Assembly (NCBI GenBank): GCA_038127535.1 | Contig: JAYPHU010000023.1 | Coordinates: 1-60,249, forward strand | Length of the DNA stretch: 60,249 nucleotides | Direction: 5' to 3' | Source of the DNA: JAYPHU01 sp038127535 | GTDB lineage: Bacteria > Pseudomonadota > Alphaproteobacteria > Rhodospirillales > UBA2165 | Shown here: one piece after another, positions 23,468 to 32,021 of the stretch | Layout of the letters: every line of letters begins with the position of its first letter | How positions within the stretch are numbered: position 1 is the first letter of the stretch | Made by a program: the position numbers and the translations under genes | Notes under the pieces: model-generated | The model's database searches: none | What the model saw: the letters and a program-made list of their open reading frames with translations, nothing else | What the model was told of the DNA's origin: nothing

Positions 23468-24409
23468 ATGCTGCGGACACTTACTTTTGCCCTCTTGTTC
23501 GCCCTCGGCGGCGCGATTTCCAACGCCAGCGCCCAGGATAAGATCACCGTGATGCTGGACTGGTTCGTCAATCCGGACCACGCGCCGCTGATCGTCGCCC
23601 AGGAAAAGGGCTACTTCAAAGACGCCGGTTTGGACGTCAAACTGGTCGCGCCTGCGGACCCGAACGACCCGCCCAAGCTGGTCGCCGCCGGCAAGGCGGA
23701 GCTGGCGGTTTCCTACCAGCCGCAATTGCATGTCCAGGTGGCGGAAGGCCTGCCGCTGATCCGCATCGGCACGTTGGTCTCTACCCCGCTGAACTCGCTG
23801 GTGGTGCTGAGAGATGGACCGATCAAGAAGATCACCGATCTGAAAGGCAAGAAGGTCGGCTTCTCCGTCGGTGGATTCGAAGACGCGCTCTTGTCCGCCA
23901 TGTTAAACAAGCACGGGCTCAGCCTGAAGGATATCGAGTTGATCAACGTCAACTTCTCCCTCTCGCCCTCCATCGTCGCCGGCAAGGTGGATGCGGTCAT
24001 CGGTGCGTTCCGCAATTTCGAGCTGAACCAAATGGATATCGTCGACAAACCGGGCCGGGCGTTTTATCCGGAGGAAGAGGGCGTGCCGCCCTATGACGAG
24101 CTGATCATTGTCGCCAACAAGGCCAAGGCTGCCGCCCCCGCCAACCGGAAGTTCATGGATGCCTTGGAGCAAGGCATGCAATATCTCGTCAATCATCCCA
24201 ACGAAAGCTGGGGCCTGTTCATCGGCGCGCATAAGAATTTGAACGACGAACTCAACAAACGGGCCTGGCGGGACACGTTGCCTAGATTCTCCCTTCGACC
24301 GGCAGCGCTCGACACGAAGCGATATGCGAGATTTGCCGAATTTCTGCTAAAGCAGCGTCTAATCAAGAACATCCGCCCGGTATCAGAATACGCTATCGAA
24401 CTTCCTTGA
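23468..24409 (+). CDS. thiY: NMT1/THI5-like substrate-binding protein for a thiamine pyrimidine precursor (ThiY type)
   Basis: This 313-aa periplasmic protein begins with a Sec signal peptide (MLRTLTFALLFALGGAISNA-SAQD). It then has the THI5-like segment VMLDWFVNPDHAPLIVAQEK and GYFKDAGLDVKLVAPADPND. The FAMP-binding ThiY proteins share this start. It delivers formylaminopyrimidine-type compounds to ThiXZ. With the riboswitch the operon is a thiamine-salvage importer, so the cell may rely on taking up the pyrimidine half. An inverted repeat with GGGGG/CCCCC arms follows at 24442-24482 but is a weak terminator. Confidence 0.9.
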   Translation: MLRTLTFALLFALGGAISNASAQDKITVMLDWFVNPDHAPLIVAQEKGYFKDAGLDVKLVAPADPNDPPKLVAAGKAELAVSYQPQLHVQVAEGLPLIRIGTLVSTPLNSLVVLRDGPIKKITDLKGKKVGFSVGGFEDALLSAMLNKHGLSLKDIELINVNFSLSPSIVAGKVDAVIGAFRNFELNQMDIVDKPGRAFYPEEEGVPPYDELIIVANKAKAAAPANRKFMDALEQGMQYLVNHPNESWGLFIGAHKNLNDELNKRAWRDTLPRFSLRPAALDTKRYARFAEFLLKQRLIKNIRPVSEYAIELP

Positions 24410-24521
24410 AGCGTTTTAAAAAGGCCGCTAGGTTTTTGCCGACGGGGGAATCTACTTAATTCATTAGGTACGGTGCCCCCGTTTGGTATAGGGATTGGGA
24501 TCACGCAGGAGTTTAAGAGAC

Positions 24522-24995
24522 GTGGCTAGAAGTATCGGCCTCGCCATAACGCTGTTTATCCTCTGGATTCTGATGTCCGGACACACCGCCCCGCTGTTGA
24601 TCGGGTTCGGTGTTGCGTCCAGCATTCTGGTGGCCTGGATCGCGCACCGGATGGAGGTCGTGGATCATGAAGGATTCCCGATCCACCTCAGCCGCCGCGC
24701 TATCGCCTATTGGCCGTGGCTGATCTGGGAAATCTTTAAAGCTAACATCGATGTGGCCAAGATCATCGTCAAAAAAGATATGCCCATTTCGCCGATCATG
24801 TTTCGCACTAAGGCTAGCCAGGAAACCGAAGTCGGCCAGGTCACATACGCCAATTCCATTACCCTGACCCCCGGCACCATCTCGGTCGCGGTCGGCGAAG
24901 GCATGATTGATGTCCACGCCCTGACCGAAGAAGCCGCGATCGAACTGCAAAACGGCACCATGGACCGGCAAGTCTATAGGATGGAGGCTCACTGA
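24522..24995 (+). CDS. mnhE: Na+/H+ antiporter subunit E (MnhE/MrpE)
   Basis: The 157-aa membrane protein has three N-terminal hydrophobic segments and the MrpE signature after them: WPWLIWEIFKANIDVAKIIV, then YANSITLTPGTISVAVGEGM and DVHALTEEAA. It is the first gene of a ten-gene antiporter operon and anchors the complex. I start at GTG 24522, preceded by CAGGAG; the frame is open to a TTG at 24495. The next start overlaps its stop by one base. Confidence 0.88.
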   Translation: MARSIGLAITLFILWILMSGHTAPLLIGFGVASSILVAWIAHRMEVVDHEGFPIHLSRRAIAYWPWLIWEIFKANIDVAKIIVKKDMPISPIMFRTKASQETEVGQVTYANSITLTPGTISVAVGEGMIDVHALTEEAAIELQNGTMDRQVYRMEAH

Positions 24996-25282
24996 TGTTC
25001 ATCGTCGCTTCCGTCGCCATCTTGGTCGCCATGCTCCTGGCCATCATCCGGGGCGTGTTGGGCCCGACCATCTATGACCGTATTCTTGCGGTGAACGTGT
25101 TCGGCACGAAGGCGCTGCTGCTGATTGCCGTGCTGGGATTCCTTACCGACCGGCCGGAGTTTCTGGACCTGGCGCTGGTTTACGCGCTGATCAACTTCAT
25201 CGCCACATTAGCGGTGATGAAGTTCTTCAGCTATTACCATCTTGGCCATCCTCATGAGAACGACAACTTGGGTGACCTATGA
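24995..25282 (+). CDS. mnhF: Na+/H+ antiporter subunit F (MnhF/MrpF)
   Basis: The 95-aa protein has three membrane helices and the MrpF pattern IIRGVLGPTIYDRILAVNVF, then GTKALLLIAVLGFLTDRPEF and LDLALVYALINFIATLAVMK. The residues at the GPTxxDRxxA turn are family-typical. It overlaps MnhE by one and MnhG by four bases, so translation is coupled. Confidence 0.9.
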   Translation: MFIVASVAILVAMLLAIIRGVLGPTIYDRILAVNVFGTKALLLIAVLGFLTDRPEFLDLALVYALINFIATLAVMKFFSYYHLGHPHENDNLGDL

Positions 25283-25623
25283 GCATGGTCGCGGACATTT
25301 TCAGCTGGATTTTCATAACCGCGGGCAGCGTCTTGCTGCTGATTAGCGCGATCGGGATTCTCCGGATGCCGGATGTCTTCACACGCATGCACGCGGCGAG
25401 CATCGGCGAGACCCTGGCTCTGTTCACCTTGGTGCTAGGCATGATGATCCAGGCAGGCTTTACGCTGGTCACCGTAAAACTGATCCTTATCGTGCTATTT
25501 CTGTTTTTCGCCAACCCGACCACCACACACGCCCTGGCGAAAGCCGCGCTGGCCGGCGGCGTCAAACCCTTCATAAAAGAAGACCAGCGCCCCGATGATC
25601 GAACCCTGGGAAAAGACCAATAG
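25279..25623 (+). CDS. mnhG: Na+/H+ antiporter subunit G (MnhG/MrpG)
   Basis: The 114-aa protein has three helices with MrpG features LISAIGILRMPDVFTRMHAA and SIGETLALFTLVLGM near residues 20-55, and a C-terminal NPTTTHALAKAAL stretch. It overlaps the previous gene by four bases. Between its stop and the next credible start there are only about 24 bases. Confidence 0.9.
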   Translation: MSMVADIFSWIFITAGSVLLLISAIGILRMPDVFTRMHAASIGETLALFTLVLGMMIQAGFTLVTVKLILIVLFLFFANPTTTHALAKAALAGGVKPFIKEDQRPDDRTLGKDQ

Positions 25624-25646
25624 AAGAGATCATTAACATAACCCTG

Positions 25647-26201
25647 TTGGTGTTCATGGTGATCATCTCCTTCGCCATTATCCGCATTCACCGGCTGTTC
25701 GCCGTGGTCATTCTGACCGGTATTTTCAGCCTGCTCGCGGCGGTGCTGTATGTGGTGCTGGCGGCGGTCGACGTGGCCTTCACGGAAGCCGCGGTCGGCG
25801 CAGGCATCTCAACTCTTCTGCTGCTCGCCACGCTGTCACTGACGGCAAATGTCGAAAAGGCGCACAAAGGGTGGAAACCGATCCCGCTCCTGATCGTCAT
25901 TGTGACCGGCGGGCTCCTCATCTGGGGAACGCTGGACATGCCGCTTTATGGCGATCCGGAGGCGCCATCGAACAAGCATGTCGCGCCCCGCTACATCAAC
26001 GAGTCTATGGGCGAGGTGGGCATGCCGAACATTGTTACATCGGTTCTGGCCAGCTACCGCGGCTTTGATACGCTTGGCGAAGTGGTCGTCATTTTCACCG
26101 CCGGTATCGGCGTGCTGATCCTCTTGGGCCGCGGCCAGAACCGCTGGCGGCCTGGTCAATCAAACCGCGTGGCGCCGATCCGGCGGGAGGAGGATGTATG
26201 A
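25647..26201 (+). CDS. DUF4040/MbhD-MbhE-like antiporter subunit (MrpA C-terminal equivalent)
   Basis: The 184-aa membrane protein corresponds to the detached C-terminal part of MrpA, equal to archaeal MbhD plus MbhE. The DUF4040 segment (FAIIRIHRLFAVVILTGIFS, VDVAFTEAAVGAGISTLL) is followed by a second part with NIVTSVLASYRGFDTLGEVV. The TTG at 25647 is the first standard start; upstream codons (IEEIINITL) look family-like but have only ATA/ATT in place of ATG, so the true start could lie there. It overlaps MnhB by four bases. Its presence without an NH2-terminal NuoL-like part shows that MrpA is split here. Confidence 0.8.
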   Translation: MVFMVIISFAIIRIHRLFAVVILTGIFSLLAAVLYVVLAAVDVAFTEAAVGAGISTLLLLATLSLTANVEKAHKGWKPIPLLIVIVTGGLLIWGTLDMPLYGDPEAPSNKHVAPRYINESMGEVGMPNIVTSVLASYRGFDTLGEVVVIFTAGIGVLILLGRGQNRWRPGQSNRVAPIRREEDV

Positions 26202-26614
26202 GCAGGCATTCCATACTACGCGTCGTCGCCAAGTTCATGATCCCGTACATTTTGCTGTTCGCGTTGTACGTCCAGTTTCATGGCGATTTCGGCCCCGGCG
26301 GCGGCTTCCAGGCCGGCGTGATCTTTGCCGCTGCCTTTATCCTGTATGCCCTGGTCTACGGCGTAGAGATGGCCCGCAAGGTGTTCCCGGCTTGGGCGAC
26401 CCGGCTCCTACTGGCCGGCGGCGTTCTCTTGTACGCAGGAACCGGGGTGGCCGGCATTTTGCTGGGCGGGAACTACCTGGACTACAACGTTCTGGCTGCC
26501 ACACCTCTCGCAGGACAGCATTACGGCATCGTCCTCGTGGAACTCGGGGTCGGCATGACCGTCTGCGCTACCATGGTCACCGTCTTCTTTGTCTTTGCCG
26601 GACAGGATCACTAA
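26198..26614 (+). CDS. mnhB: Na+/H+ antiporter subunit B (MnhB/MrpB)
   Basis: The 138-aa protein has four membrane segments and the MrpB signature ILLFALYVQFHGDFGPGGGF with QAGVIFAAAFILYALVYG. The HGxxxPGGGFQAG block (here HGDFGPGGGFQAG) is invariant in the family. It overlaps the DUF4040 gene by four bases and precedes MnhC by two. Confidence 0.9.
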   Translation: MSRHSILRVVAKFMIPYILLFALYVQFHGDFGPGGGFQAGVIFAAAFILYALVYGVEMARKVFPAWATRLLLAGGVLLYAGTGVAGILLGGNYLDYNVLAATPLAGQHYGIVLVELGVGMTVCATMVTVFFVFAGQDH

Positions 26615-26616
26615 GC

Positions 26617-26976
26617 ATGGATTTTCCCGGCCTTTGGAATTATTGGCTGGTCGTGGTCATCATGATGGCCGGCTTCTATATAGTCATTGCCCAGGACAAT
26701 CTGGTCAAAAAGATGGTCGGGCTCAGTATTTTTCAAGTGGCCGTCTTCGTCTTCTACATCACCGTCGCGCGCATCGAGGGCGGCACCGCGCCAATCATCG
26801 CGGAAGGGCTTTCGAACTATACCAATCCCCTGCCCCATGTATTGATCCTGACCGCCATCGTGGTCGGCATCGCGACGACGGCGCTCGGCCTGGCCATGAT
26901 CGTCCGAATCAAGGACGCCTACGGCACCATTGAAGACGACGAAATCCTGAAGATGGAGCTGGAGGAAGACAAGTGA
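26617..26976 (+). CDS. mnhC: Na+/H+ antiporter subunit C (MnhC/MrpC, NuoK-like)
   Basis: The 119-aa protein is NuoK-like with three helices. It shows NLVKKMVGLSIFQVAVFVFY, a PLPHVLILTAIVVGIATTAL block and the helix-two/three carboxylates usual for the family, ending with an acidic tail. It begins at ATG 26617, two bases after the MnhB stop, and overlaps the first D subunit by four bases. Confidence 0.9.
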   Translation: MDFPGLWNYWLVVVIMMAGFYIVIAQDNLVKKMVGLSIFQVAVFVFYITVARIEGGTAPIIAEGLSNYTNPLPHVLILTAIVVGIATTALGLAMIVRIKDAYGTIEDDEILKMELEEDK

Positions 26977-28451
26977 TTTCCGCCCATCTTGCCGCCTGGC
27001 AGGTCGTGCTGCCTCTCATTTCAGCGCCGTTGTGCGTCGTGCTTCGACGCACTCAGGCGACGTGGCTTCTATCTTTGGCGGTAAGCTGGCTGTCGTTTGC
27101 CATCGCGCTCGCCCTGTTACAGCAAGTGGCGGCCACGGGGACCATCACCTATTTGCTCGGCAGCTGGGCCGCACCGTGGGGCATCGAATACAAAGTCGAT
27201 TTGCTGGCCGCTCTGGTGTTGGTGCTGGTGACCGGCATCGGCGCGGTTTGTATTTTCTTCGCACCGAAAAGTATTCAGGCGGAAATTCCGGGCGACCGCG
27301 CCTATCTGTTCTACACGATGTACCTGCTGACGCTCGCCGGCTTGCTGGGCATTGTCATTACGGGCGACGCGTTCAATCTGTTTGTCTTTTTGGAGATTTC
27401 TTCGCTCTCGACCTATGTGCTGATCAGTCTGGGCGACTCCCGCCGGGCCATGACGGCTGCCTTCCGCTATCTGATCCTGGGCACGATCGGCGCGACCTTC
27501 TACGTGATCGGTGTCGGCATGATGTATCAAATGACCGGCACCCTGAATATTGCGGACCTGGCGGAACGTCTGCCGGCGGTCGCGGACACAAAAACCATTC
27601 TGGTCGCGGTCGGCTTTATAACCGTCGGCTTCGGTCTGAAGCTCGGCCTCTTCCCCGTGCATGTCTGGCTGCCCAACGCCTATGCCTTTGCGCCGTCTAT
27701 CGTCACGGCCTTCCTGGCGGCGACGGCGACGAAGGTCTCCATCTATGTCTTCCTGCGTTTCTATTACACGGTCCTGGGCGCGCCGGCTTTCGACAAGCTG
27801 CCGGTCAACGAATTCCTTCTGGTGCTCAGCCTGATCGCCATTTTGACCATGTCGGCGGTCGCCATCTTCCAGAGCAACGCCAAACGACTGCTCGCCTATT
27901 CCAGTGTGGCGCAAATGGGCTACATCCTCATCGGCATAAGCCTGGTGACCGTGACCGGTGTCGCCGCCGGCATCCTTCACCTCTTCAACCACGGCCTCAT
28001 GAAAGGCGCGTTATTCCTGGTGCTGGCTTGCGTGTTCTATCGGATCCGGTCGGTGGAACTCGCGGACATGGCCGGGCTCGGCAAAGCCATGCCGCTGACT
28101 ATGGCCGCCTTTGTGCTGGCCGGCTTTAGCCTGGTCGGCATCCCTTTGACCGTCGGCTTTGTCAGCAAGTGGTATTTGATCATCGCCGCGATTGAGACCC
28201 AGTCCTGGATCACCGCCACGCTGGTTTTGGTGAGTTCTCTCCTGGCTGTCATATACTTCTGGAAGGTGGTCGAAGTGGCCTACTTCAGGCCCCGCCCGGA
28301 AGGCGCCCCGCCGGTCGAGGAGGCACCCATCATCATGCTAATCCCTATGTGGGTGCTGGTGCTGGCGAATATCTATTTCGGCATTGATACCGACCTGACC
28401 GTAGACACAGCCCTTGCGGCCGCCAAGGCTTTGGTGGGAGGCGCGCCATGA
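26973..28451 (+). CDS. MrpD/NuoN-like antiporter subunit, paralogue 1
   Basis: The 492-aa protein has about fourteen membrane helices and the proton_antipo_M domain. All key buried charges are visible: Glu in NLFVFLEISSLS (TM5), Lys in GFGLKLGLFPVHVWLP (TM7), Lys in AATATKVSIYVF (TM8) and Lys in GFVSKWYLI (TM12). It should therefore be a working proton-translocating channel. It starts at a GTG that overlaps MnhC by four bases and itself overlaps the second paralogue by four. Confidence 0.9.
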   Translation: MISAHLAAWQVVLPLISAPLCVVLRRTQATWLLSLAVSWLSFAIALALLQQVAATGTITYLLGSWAAPWGIEYKVDLLAALVLVLVTGIGAVCIFFAPKSIQAEIPGDRAYLFYTMYLLTLAGLLGIVITGDAFNLFVFLEISSLSTYVLISLGDSRRAMTAAFRYLILGTIGATFYVIGVGMMYQMTGTLNIADLAERLPAVADTKTILVAVGFITVGFGLKLGLFPVHVWLPNAYAFAPSIVTAFLAATATKVSIYVFLRFYYTVLGAPAFDKLPVNEFLLVLSLIAILTMSAVAIFQSNAKRLLAYSSVAQMGYILIGISLVTVTGVAAGILHLFNHGLMKGALFLVLACVFYRIRSVELADMAGLGKAMPLTMAAFVLAGFSLVGIPLTVGFVSKWYLIIAAIETQSWITATLVLVSSLLAVIYFWKVVEVAYFRPRPEGAPPVEEAPIIMLIPMWVLVLANIYFGIDTDLTVDTALAAAKALVGGAP

Positions 28452-29917
28452 CGCCCGAAACCACTATTCTTTGGTCCATCGGCGTTCCGCTGATCGGCTC
28501 GCTGCTGATCCTGATCGCCGGCAAATATCCGAATATCCGGGAAACCATGACGCTGCTAACGGCGGTCACCATGTTCCTGGTGGTTGGCTCCCTCACTCAT
28601 GTGGTGATCGCCGGCGCCCGGCCCAGCATCACGGTCGCCGAAATTCTCCCCGGCTTGGACATTGTCTTCACGGTCGAGCCTCTGGGCATGCTGTTCGGGC
28701 TAATCGCGTCCGGCCTCTGGATTATCAATTCCCTCTATTCCATCGGCTACATGCGCGGCAACAACGAGAAGAACCAGACCCGCTTTTATTTCTTCTTTGC
28801 CATTGCGCTCGCCAGCGCCGTCGGCATCGCCTTCGCGGGCAACATGCTGACCCTGTTTATCTTCTATGAAATCCTGACCATCTGCACCTATCCTCTGGTC
28901 ACCCACTCCGGCAAACCCGAGGCGATAAAGTCGGGCCGGACCTATTTGGGCATATTGCTGTCGACCTCTATCGGGCTACAATTATTGGCGATCATCTGGA
29001 CTTGGCAGGCCACCGGCACCCTCGACTTCCAGGAAGGCGGCGTTCTGAACGGCAAGGTTAGCGGCGGCGTCCTCGGCATCCTTCTGTTCCTCTACATGTA
29101 CGGCATTGGTAAAGCGGCCCTGATGCCGATCCACCGTTGGCTGCCGGCAGCTATGGTGGCGCCGACGCCGGTCAGCGCCCTGCTGCACGCGGTGGCGGTC
29201 GTCAAAGCGGGCGTGTTCACCGTGCTAAAGGTCATTATCTACATCTTCGGCATTGAGACACTCCAGGGTACCGGCGCGGCCATGCTGTTGGCGGCGGTCG
29301 CCTCGATGACGCTTCTCTTCGCCTCCGTCGTCGCGATCCGCAAAGACAATCTAAAAGCACGGCTCGCCTATTCCACGGTGAGCCATCTCTCCTATATCGT
29401 CCTGGCCGCCGCCATCGCCACCAGCGCCAGTATCATCGGCGGGGGCATGCATATCGCCATGCATGCGTTCGGCAAGATCACCCTGTTCTTCTGCGCTGGC
29501 GCCATTTACACCGCCCATCATCTCACCCTGGTCAGTCAGCTGGACGGCATCGGACGAAAGATGCCGTTCACGATGGCCGCCTTCGTGGTTGGCTCCATCA
29601 GCCTGATCGGACTGCCGCCGATGGGCGGGGCCTGGAGTAAGTTCCACATGATGCTGGGTGCGGCGAATGCAGACATGCTGATATTTGTCGGGGTATGGAT
29701 GCTGTCATCCATCTTAAGCGCGGTTTATCTGTTCCCTATTATCGGGAGGGCCTTCTTCCGGCCCCTGCCGCAGACTGATGGCGAAACGGCGACGGGCATT
29801 CAGGAAGCGCCGCTGCCATCCGTCATCGCCATATGCGTCGCGGCGATCGGCACGTTTGTCTTATTCTTTTATGCGGGCGATTTGGCGCATTTCCTCTCGC
29901 CCATCGTCAAGTCGTGA
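28448..29917 (+). CDS. MrpD/NuoL-like antiporter subunit, paralogue 2
   Basis: This 489-aa polytopic protein is a second proton_antipo_M member, distinct from its upstream neighbour. It keeps the TM5 Glu (TLFIFYEILTICTYPL), the TM7 Lys in GIGKAALMPIHRWLPAAM, the TM8 Lys in AVAVVKAGVF and Lys in GGAWSKFHMM. The IHRWLPAAMVAPTPVSALLH segment is closer to NuoL/MrpA-type sequences, so it could stand in for the missing N-terminal part of MrpA. The ATG overlaps the preceding gene by four bases, and 14 bp separate it from the next. Confidence 0.88.
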   Translation: MTPETTILWSIGVPLIGSLLILIAGKYPNIRETMTLLTAVTMFLVVGSLTHVVIAGARPSITVAEILPGLDIVFTVEPLGMLFGLIASGLWIINSLYSIGYMRGNNEKNQTRFYFFFAIALASAVGIAFAGNMLTLFIFYEILTICTYPLVTHSGKPEAIKSGRTYLGILLSTSIGLQLLAIIWTWQATGTLDFQEGGVLNGKVSGGVLGILLFLYMYGIGKAALMPIHRWLPAAMVAPTPVSALLHAVAVVKAGVFTVLKVIIYIFGIETLQGTGAAMLLAAVASMTLLFASVVAIRKDNLKARLAYSTVSHLSYIVLAAAIATSASIIGGGMHIAMHAFGKITLFFCAGAIYTAHHLTLVSQLDGIGRKMPFTMAAFVVGSISLIGLPPMGGAWSKFHMMLGAANADMLIFVGVWMLSSILSAVYLFPIIGRAFFRPLPQTDGETATGIQEAPLPSVIAICVAAIGTFVLFFYAGDLAHFLSPIVKS

Positions 29918-29931
29918 TCGGAGTGAGAAGC

Positions 29932-30216
29932 ATGAACGACACGCCAGAACAAGATCAGCAACAGCCGCCCGAAGACGATAAGCGCTATTGGCTGGACGAC
30001 TTGAAAATCGTGAAAATTATATTTGTCGCGCTGGTGATCGTGTGCGCGATTTTGATGGTCGCCGATTTATTCTATCACAAGCATGCCGTCTTCGATGTCG
30101 AGAACTGGTTCGGCTTCTACGGCATTTACGCCTTTTTCCTGTCCATGGCCCTGGTGCTGGCGGCAAAGCAGCTGGGTAAATTCCTGGTGCGGGACGAGGA
30201 CTATTATGATGGCTGA
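29932..30216 (+). CDS. Small two-helix membrane protein of the antiporter operon
   Basis: The 94-aa protein has a hydrophilic Gln/Pro/Asp-rich start (DTPEQDQQQPPEDDKRYWLD), two hydrophobic helices (IIFVALVIVCAILMVADLFY and FYGIYAFFLSMALVLAAKQL) and an acidic end. It is not one of the seven standard Mrp subunits. Its start overlaps nothing, but its end overlaps the third D-like gene by 8-11 bases, so it is probably a stoichiometric extra subunit that adapts that paralogue to the complex. A GGAGTG precedes the ATG. Confidence 0.75.
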   Translation: MNDTPEQDQQQPPEDDKRYWLDDLKIVKIIFVALVIVCAILMVADLFYHKHAVFDVENWFGFYGIYAFFLSMALVLAAKQLGKFLVRDEDYYDG

Positions 30217-31903
30217 GTTCCCGCCCGGCCTAATCCTCATCCTCGGGGCCATCCTGACCCCCTTCATCAAGGGAAATCTGCGCTCGGCCTATATGCTACT
30301 CCTACCGGTTTTGGGTATCTGGCAGCTGACCATGCTGGACGCGGGCACATTCGGCACGATCACCATGTTCGGGTTCGAGCTAAATCATGTCCGGGTCGAT
30401 AAGCTCAGCCTGATTTTCGGCGATATCTTCTATGTTGCGGCAGCACTGGGACTCATTTTCGCTTGGCACAACCACGACATCGTCGAACAGGCTTCGGCGC
30501 TGGTTTATGTCGGCGCGGCTATCGGCGCGATCTTCGCCGGCGACCTGATCACCCTGTTCATCTATTGGGAACTCACGGCCCTTGCCTCGGTCTTCATCAT
30601 CTGGGCCGGCCGAACCGACAAGGCATACAGCGCGGCCATGCGCTATCTGGTCATCCAATTGATGTCAGGTGTCCTGCTGGCCGCCGGCGCTGTGGTCAGA
30701 GCCGCCGAAACAGGGTCCATCGCCTTTGATAAAATCGGCACCGACAGTCCGGGCGGGCTCCTGATACTGGCCGCTTTCGGCATTAAGTGCGCGTTCCCGC
30801 TGCTGCACAACTGGTTGCAGGACGCCTACCCGGAAGCCACATCTACCGGTACCGTGTTCCTGTCAGCGATCACGACGAAGCTTGCCGTCTATGCTCTGGC
30901 GCGCGGATATGCCGGAACGGAGGAACTGATCTGGATCGGCGCGACGATGACGGCTTTCCCGATCTTCTTTGCGGTGATCGAAAACAATCTACGCCGGGTC
31001 TTGGCCTACAGCCTGAATAATTCGCTGGGCTTTATAGTTGTCGGCGTCGGGATCGGCACGCCCCTGGCGCTCAACGGCGCGATCAGCCATGCGGTCGCCG
31101 GCATCCTCTACATGGCGCTCTTGTTCATGTCCTTGGGCGCTGTCCTGCACCGGACAGGCACGACAGAAAGCTCGGCGCTTGGCGGCCTTTACAAGTCTAT
31201 GCCTTGGACCGCTGGCTTCTGCATGATTGGCTCGGCTTCTGTTGCGGCCTTCCCGCTATTCAGCAGCTTCGTCACCAAGGCGATGATTCTGAGCGCAGCC
31301 GCGGAAGAAGGGCACCTGATCACTTTCCTCGTGTTGTTGTTTGCCTCCGCCGGCGTAATCTTCCATGCAGGCTTCAAAGTTCCATTCTTCGCGTTCTTCG
31401 CTCGTCCCCAGGGACCACAAAAACGTTTGAAAGAAGCGCCGTTTAACATGCTTCTGGCCATGGGGCTGACTGCGGCGCTTTGCATCGGTATCGGCATTTA
31501 TCCCGAACCGCTGTTCGCCCTTCTCCTTTTCCCGGTCGAGTACGCGGCGTACACGACCTACCACGTCGTGAACCAGTTGCAGTTGCTGCTGTCAGCGGTC
31601 TTGGCATTCGCCGTACTGCTCAAGATGGGCGTATATCCGAAAGTCCTGAGATCAACGGTTTTGGATTTCGATTTCAGTTATCGCTGGATCGGACCCCGGC
31701 TGCTCGGCTGGCTGGCCGACAGAACGTCTATCGCCTGGGAGACTATCCGGGAAAACCTGTACAACATAGTGCAGAGGTTTATCGGCTTCGCTTTCCGCCA
31801 CCATAGTTCACAAGGGCTGCTCGGCCGGACGCAGGAGATCGGCCAAGCCACCGGCGTGGTCGTGGCGCTACTCGCGGTGTTTGTGCTGGCGCTACTCGTC
31901 TGA
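30206..31903 (+). CDS. MrpD/NuoM-like antiporter subunit, paralogue 3
   Basis: The 565-aa protein is the third proton_antipo_M member. It retains Glu in TLFIYWELTALASVFIIWAG, Lys in GIKCAFPLLHNWLQDAYPEA, Lys in ITTKLAVYAL and Lys in SSFVTKAMIL, so it also looks competent for ion transfer. It has an extra C-terminal extension (about 470-565) with an amphipathic stretch (LGWLADRTSIAWETIREN) and a final helix, reminiscent of the lateral helix of NuoL. Two ATG codons, 30206 and 30209, overlap the previous gene. It ends the operon. Confidence 0.88.
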   Translation: MMAEFPPGLILILGAILTPFIKGNLRSAYMLLLPVLGIWQLTMLDAGTFGTITMFGFELNHVRVDKLSLIFGDIFYVAAALGLIFAWHNHDIVEQASALVYVGAAIGAIFAGDLITLFIYWELTALASVFIIWAGRTDKAYSAAMRYLVIQLMSGVLLAAGAVVRAAETGSIAFDKIGTDSPGGLLILAAFGIKCAFPLLHNWLQDAYPEATSTGTVFLSAITTKLAVYALARGYAGTEELIWIGATMTAFPIFFAVIENNLRRVLAYSLNNSLGFIVVGVGIGTPLALNGAISHAVAGILYMALLFMSLGAVLHRTGTTESSALGGLYKSMPWTAGFCMIGSASVAAFPLFSSFVTKAMILSAAAEEGHLITFLVLLFASAGVIFHAGFKVPFFAFFARPQGPQKRLKEAPFNMLLAMGLTAALCIGIGIYPEPLFALLLFPVEYAAYTTYHVVNQLQLLLSAVLAFAVLLKMGVYPKVLRSTVLDFDFSYRWIGPRLLGWLADRTSIAWETIRENLYNIVQRFIGFAFRHHSSQGLLGRTQEIGQATGVVVALLAVFVLALLV

Positions 31904-31919
31904 AGCGGCCTCTAACCCC

Positions 31920-32008
31920 GTCATCCCCAAGTTGCGAAGCAATTCTCGGGGATCTGCCGTTGATGAAAGTGAGATACCCGCCAACCGCTTCGCGGGTCGG
32001 GCATGACG
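31920..32008 (+). repeat. Intergenic GTCAT-type palindromic repeat, copy B
   Basis: The 89-bp copy begins GTCATCCCCAAG, forms a stem with CTCGGGGAT around TTGCGAAGCAATT, then a second stem ACCCGC/GCGGGT, and ends GCATGACG. It closely matches copy A and, inverted, copy C. It lies just after the antiporter operon and may act as a bidirectional transcription stop between converging genes. Confidence 0.78.
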
Positions 32009-32021
32009 ACCAAAGAGGAGG

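Noticed and set aside
24442..24482. Inverted repeat ACGGGGG ... CCCCCGT between thiY and the antiporter operon as a terminator
   Set aside because: The loop is about 27 bases and only two T residues follow, so it is too weak to call. It may contribute to structure only.
27117..27992. 291-codon minus-strand frame across the first MrpD-like gene
   Set aside because: Shadow of a strongly biased membrane-protein gene. Its His/Asp/Gln-rich composition is typical of antisense frames of hydrophobic genes.
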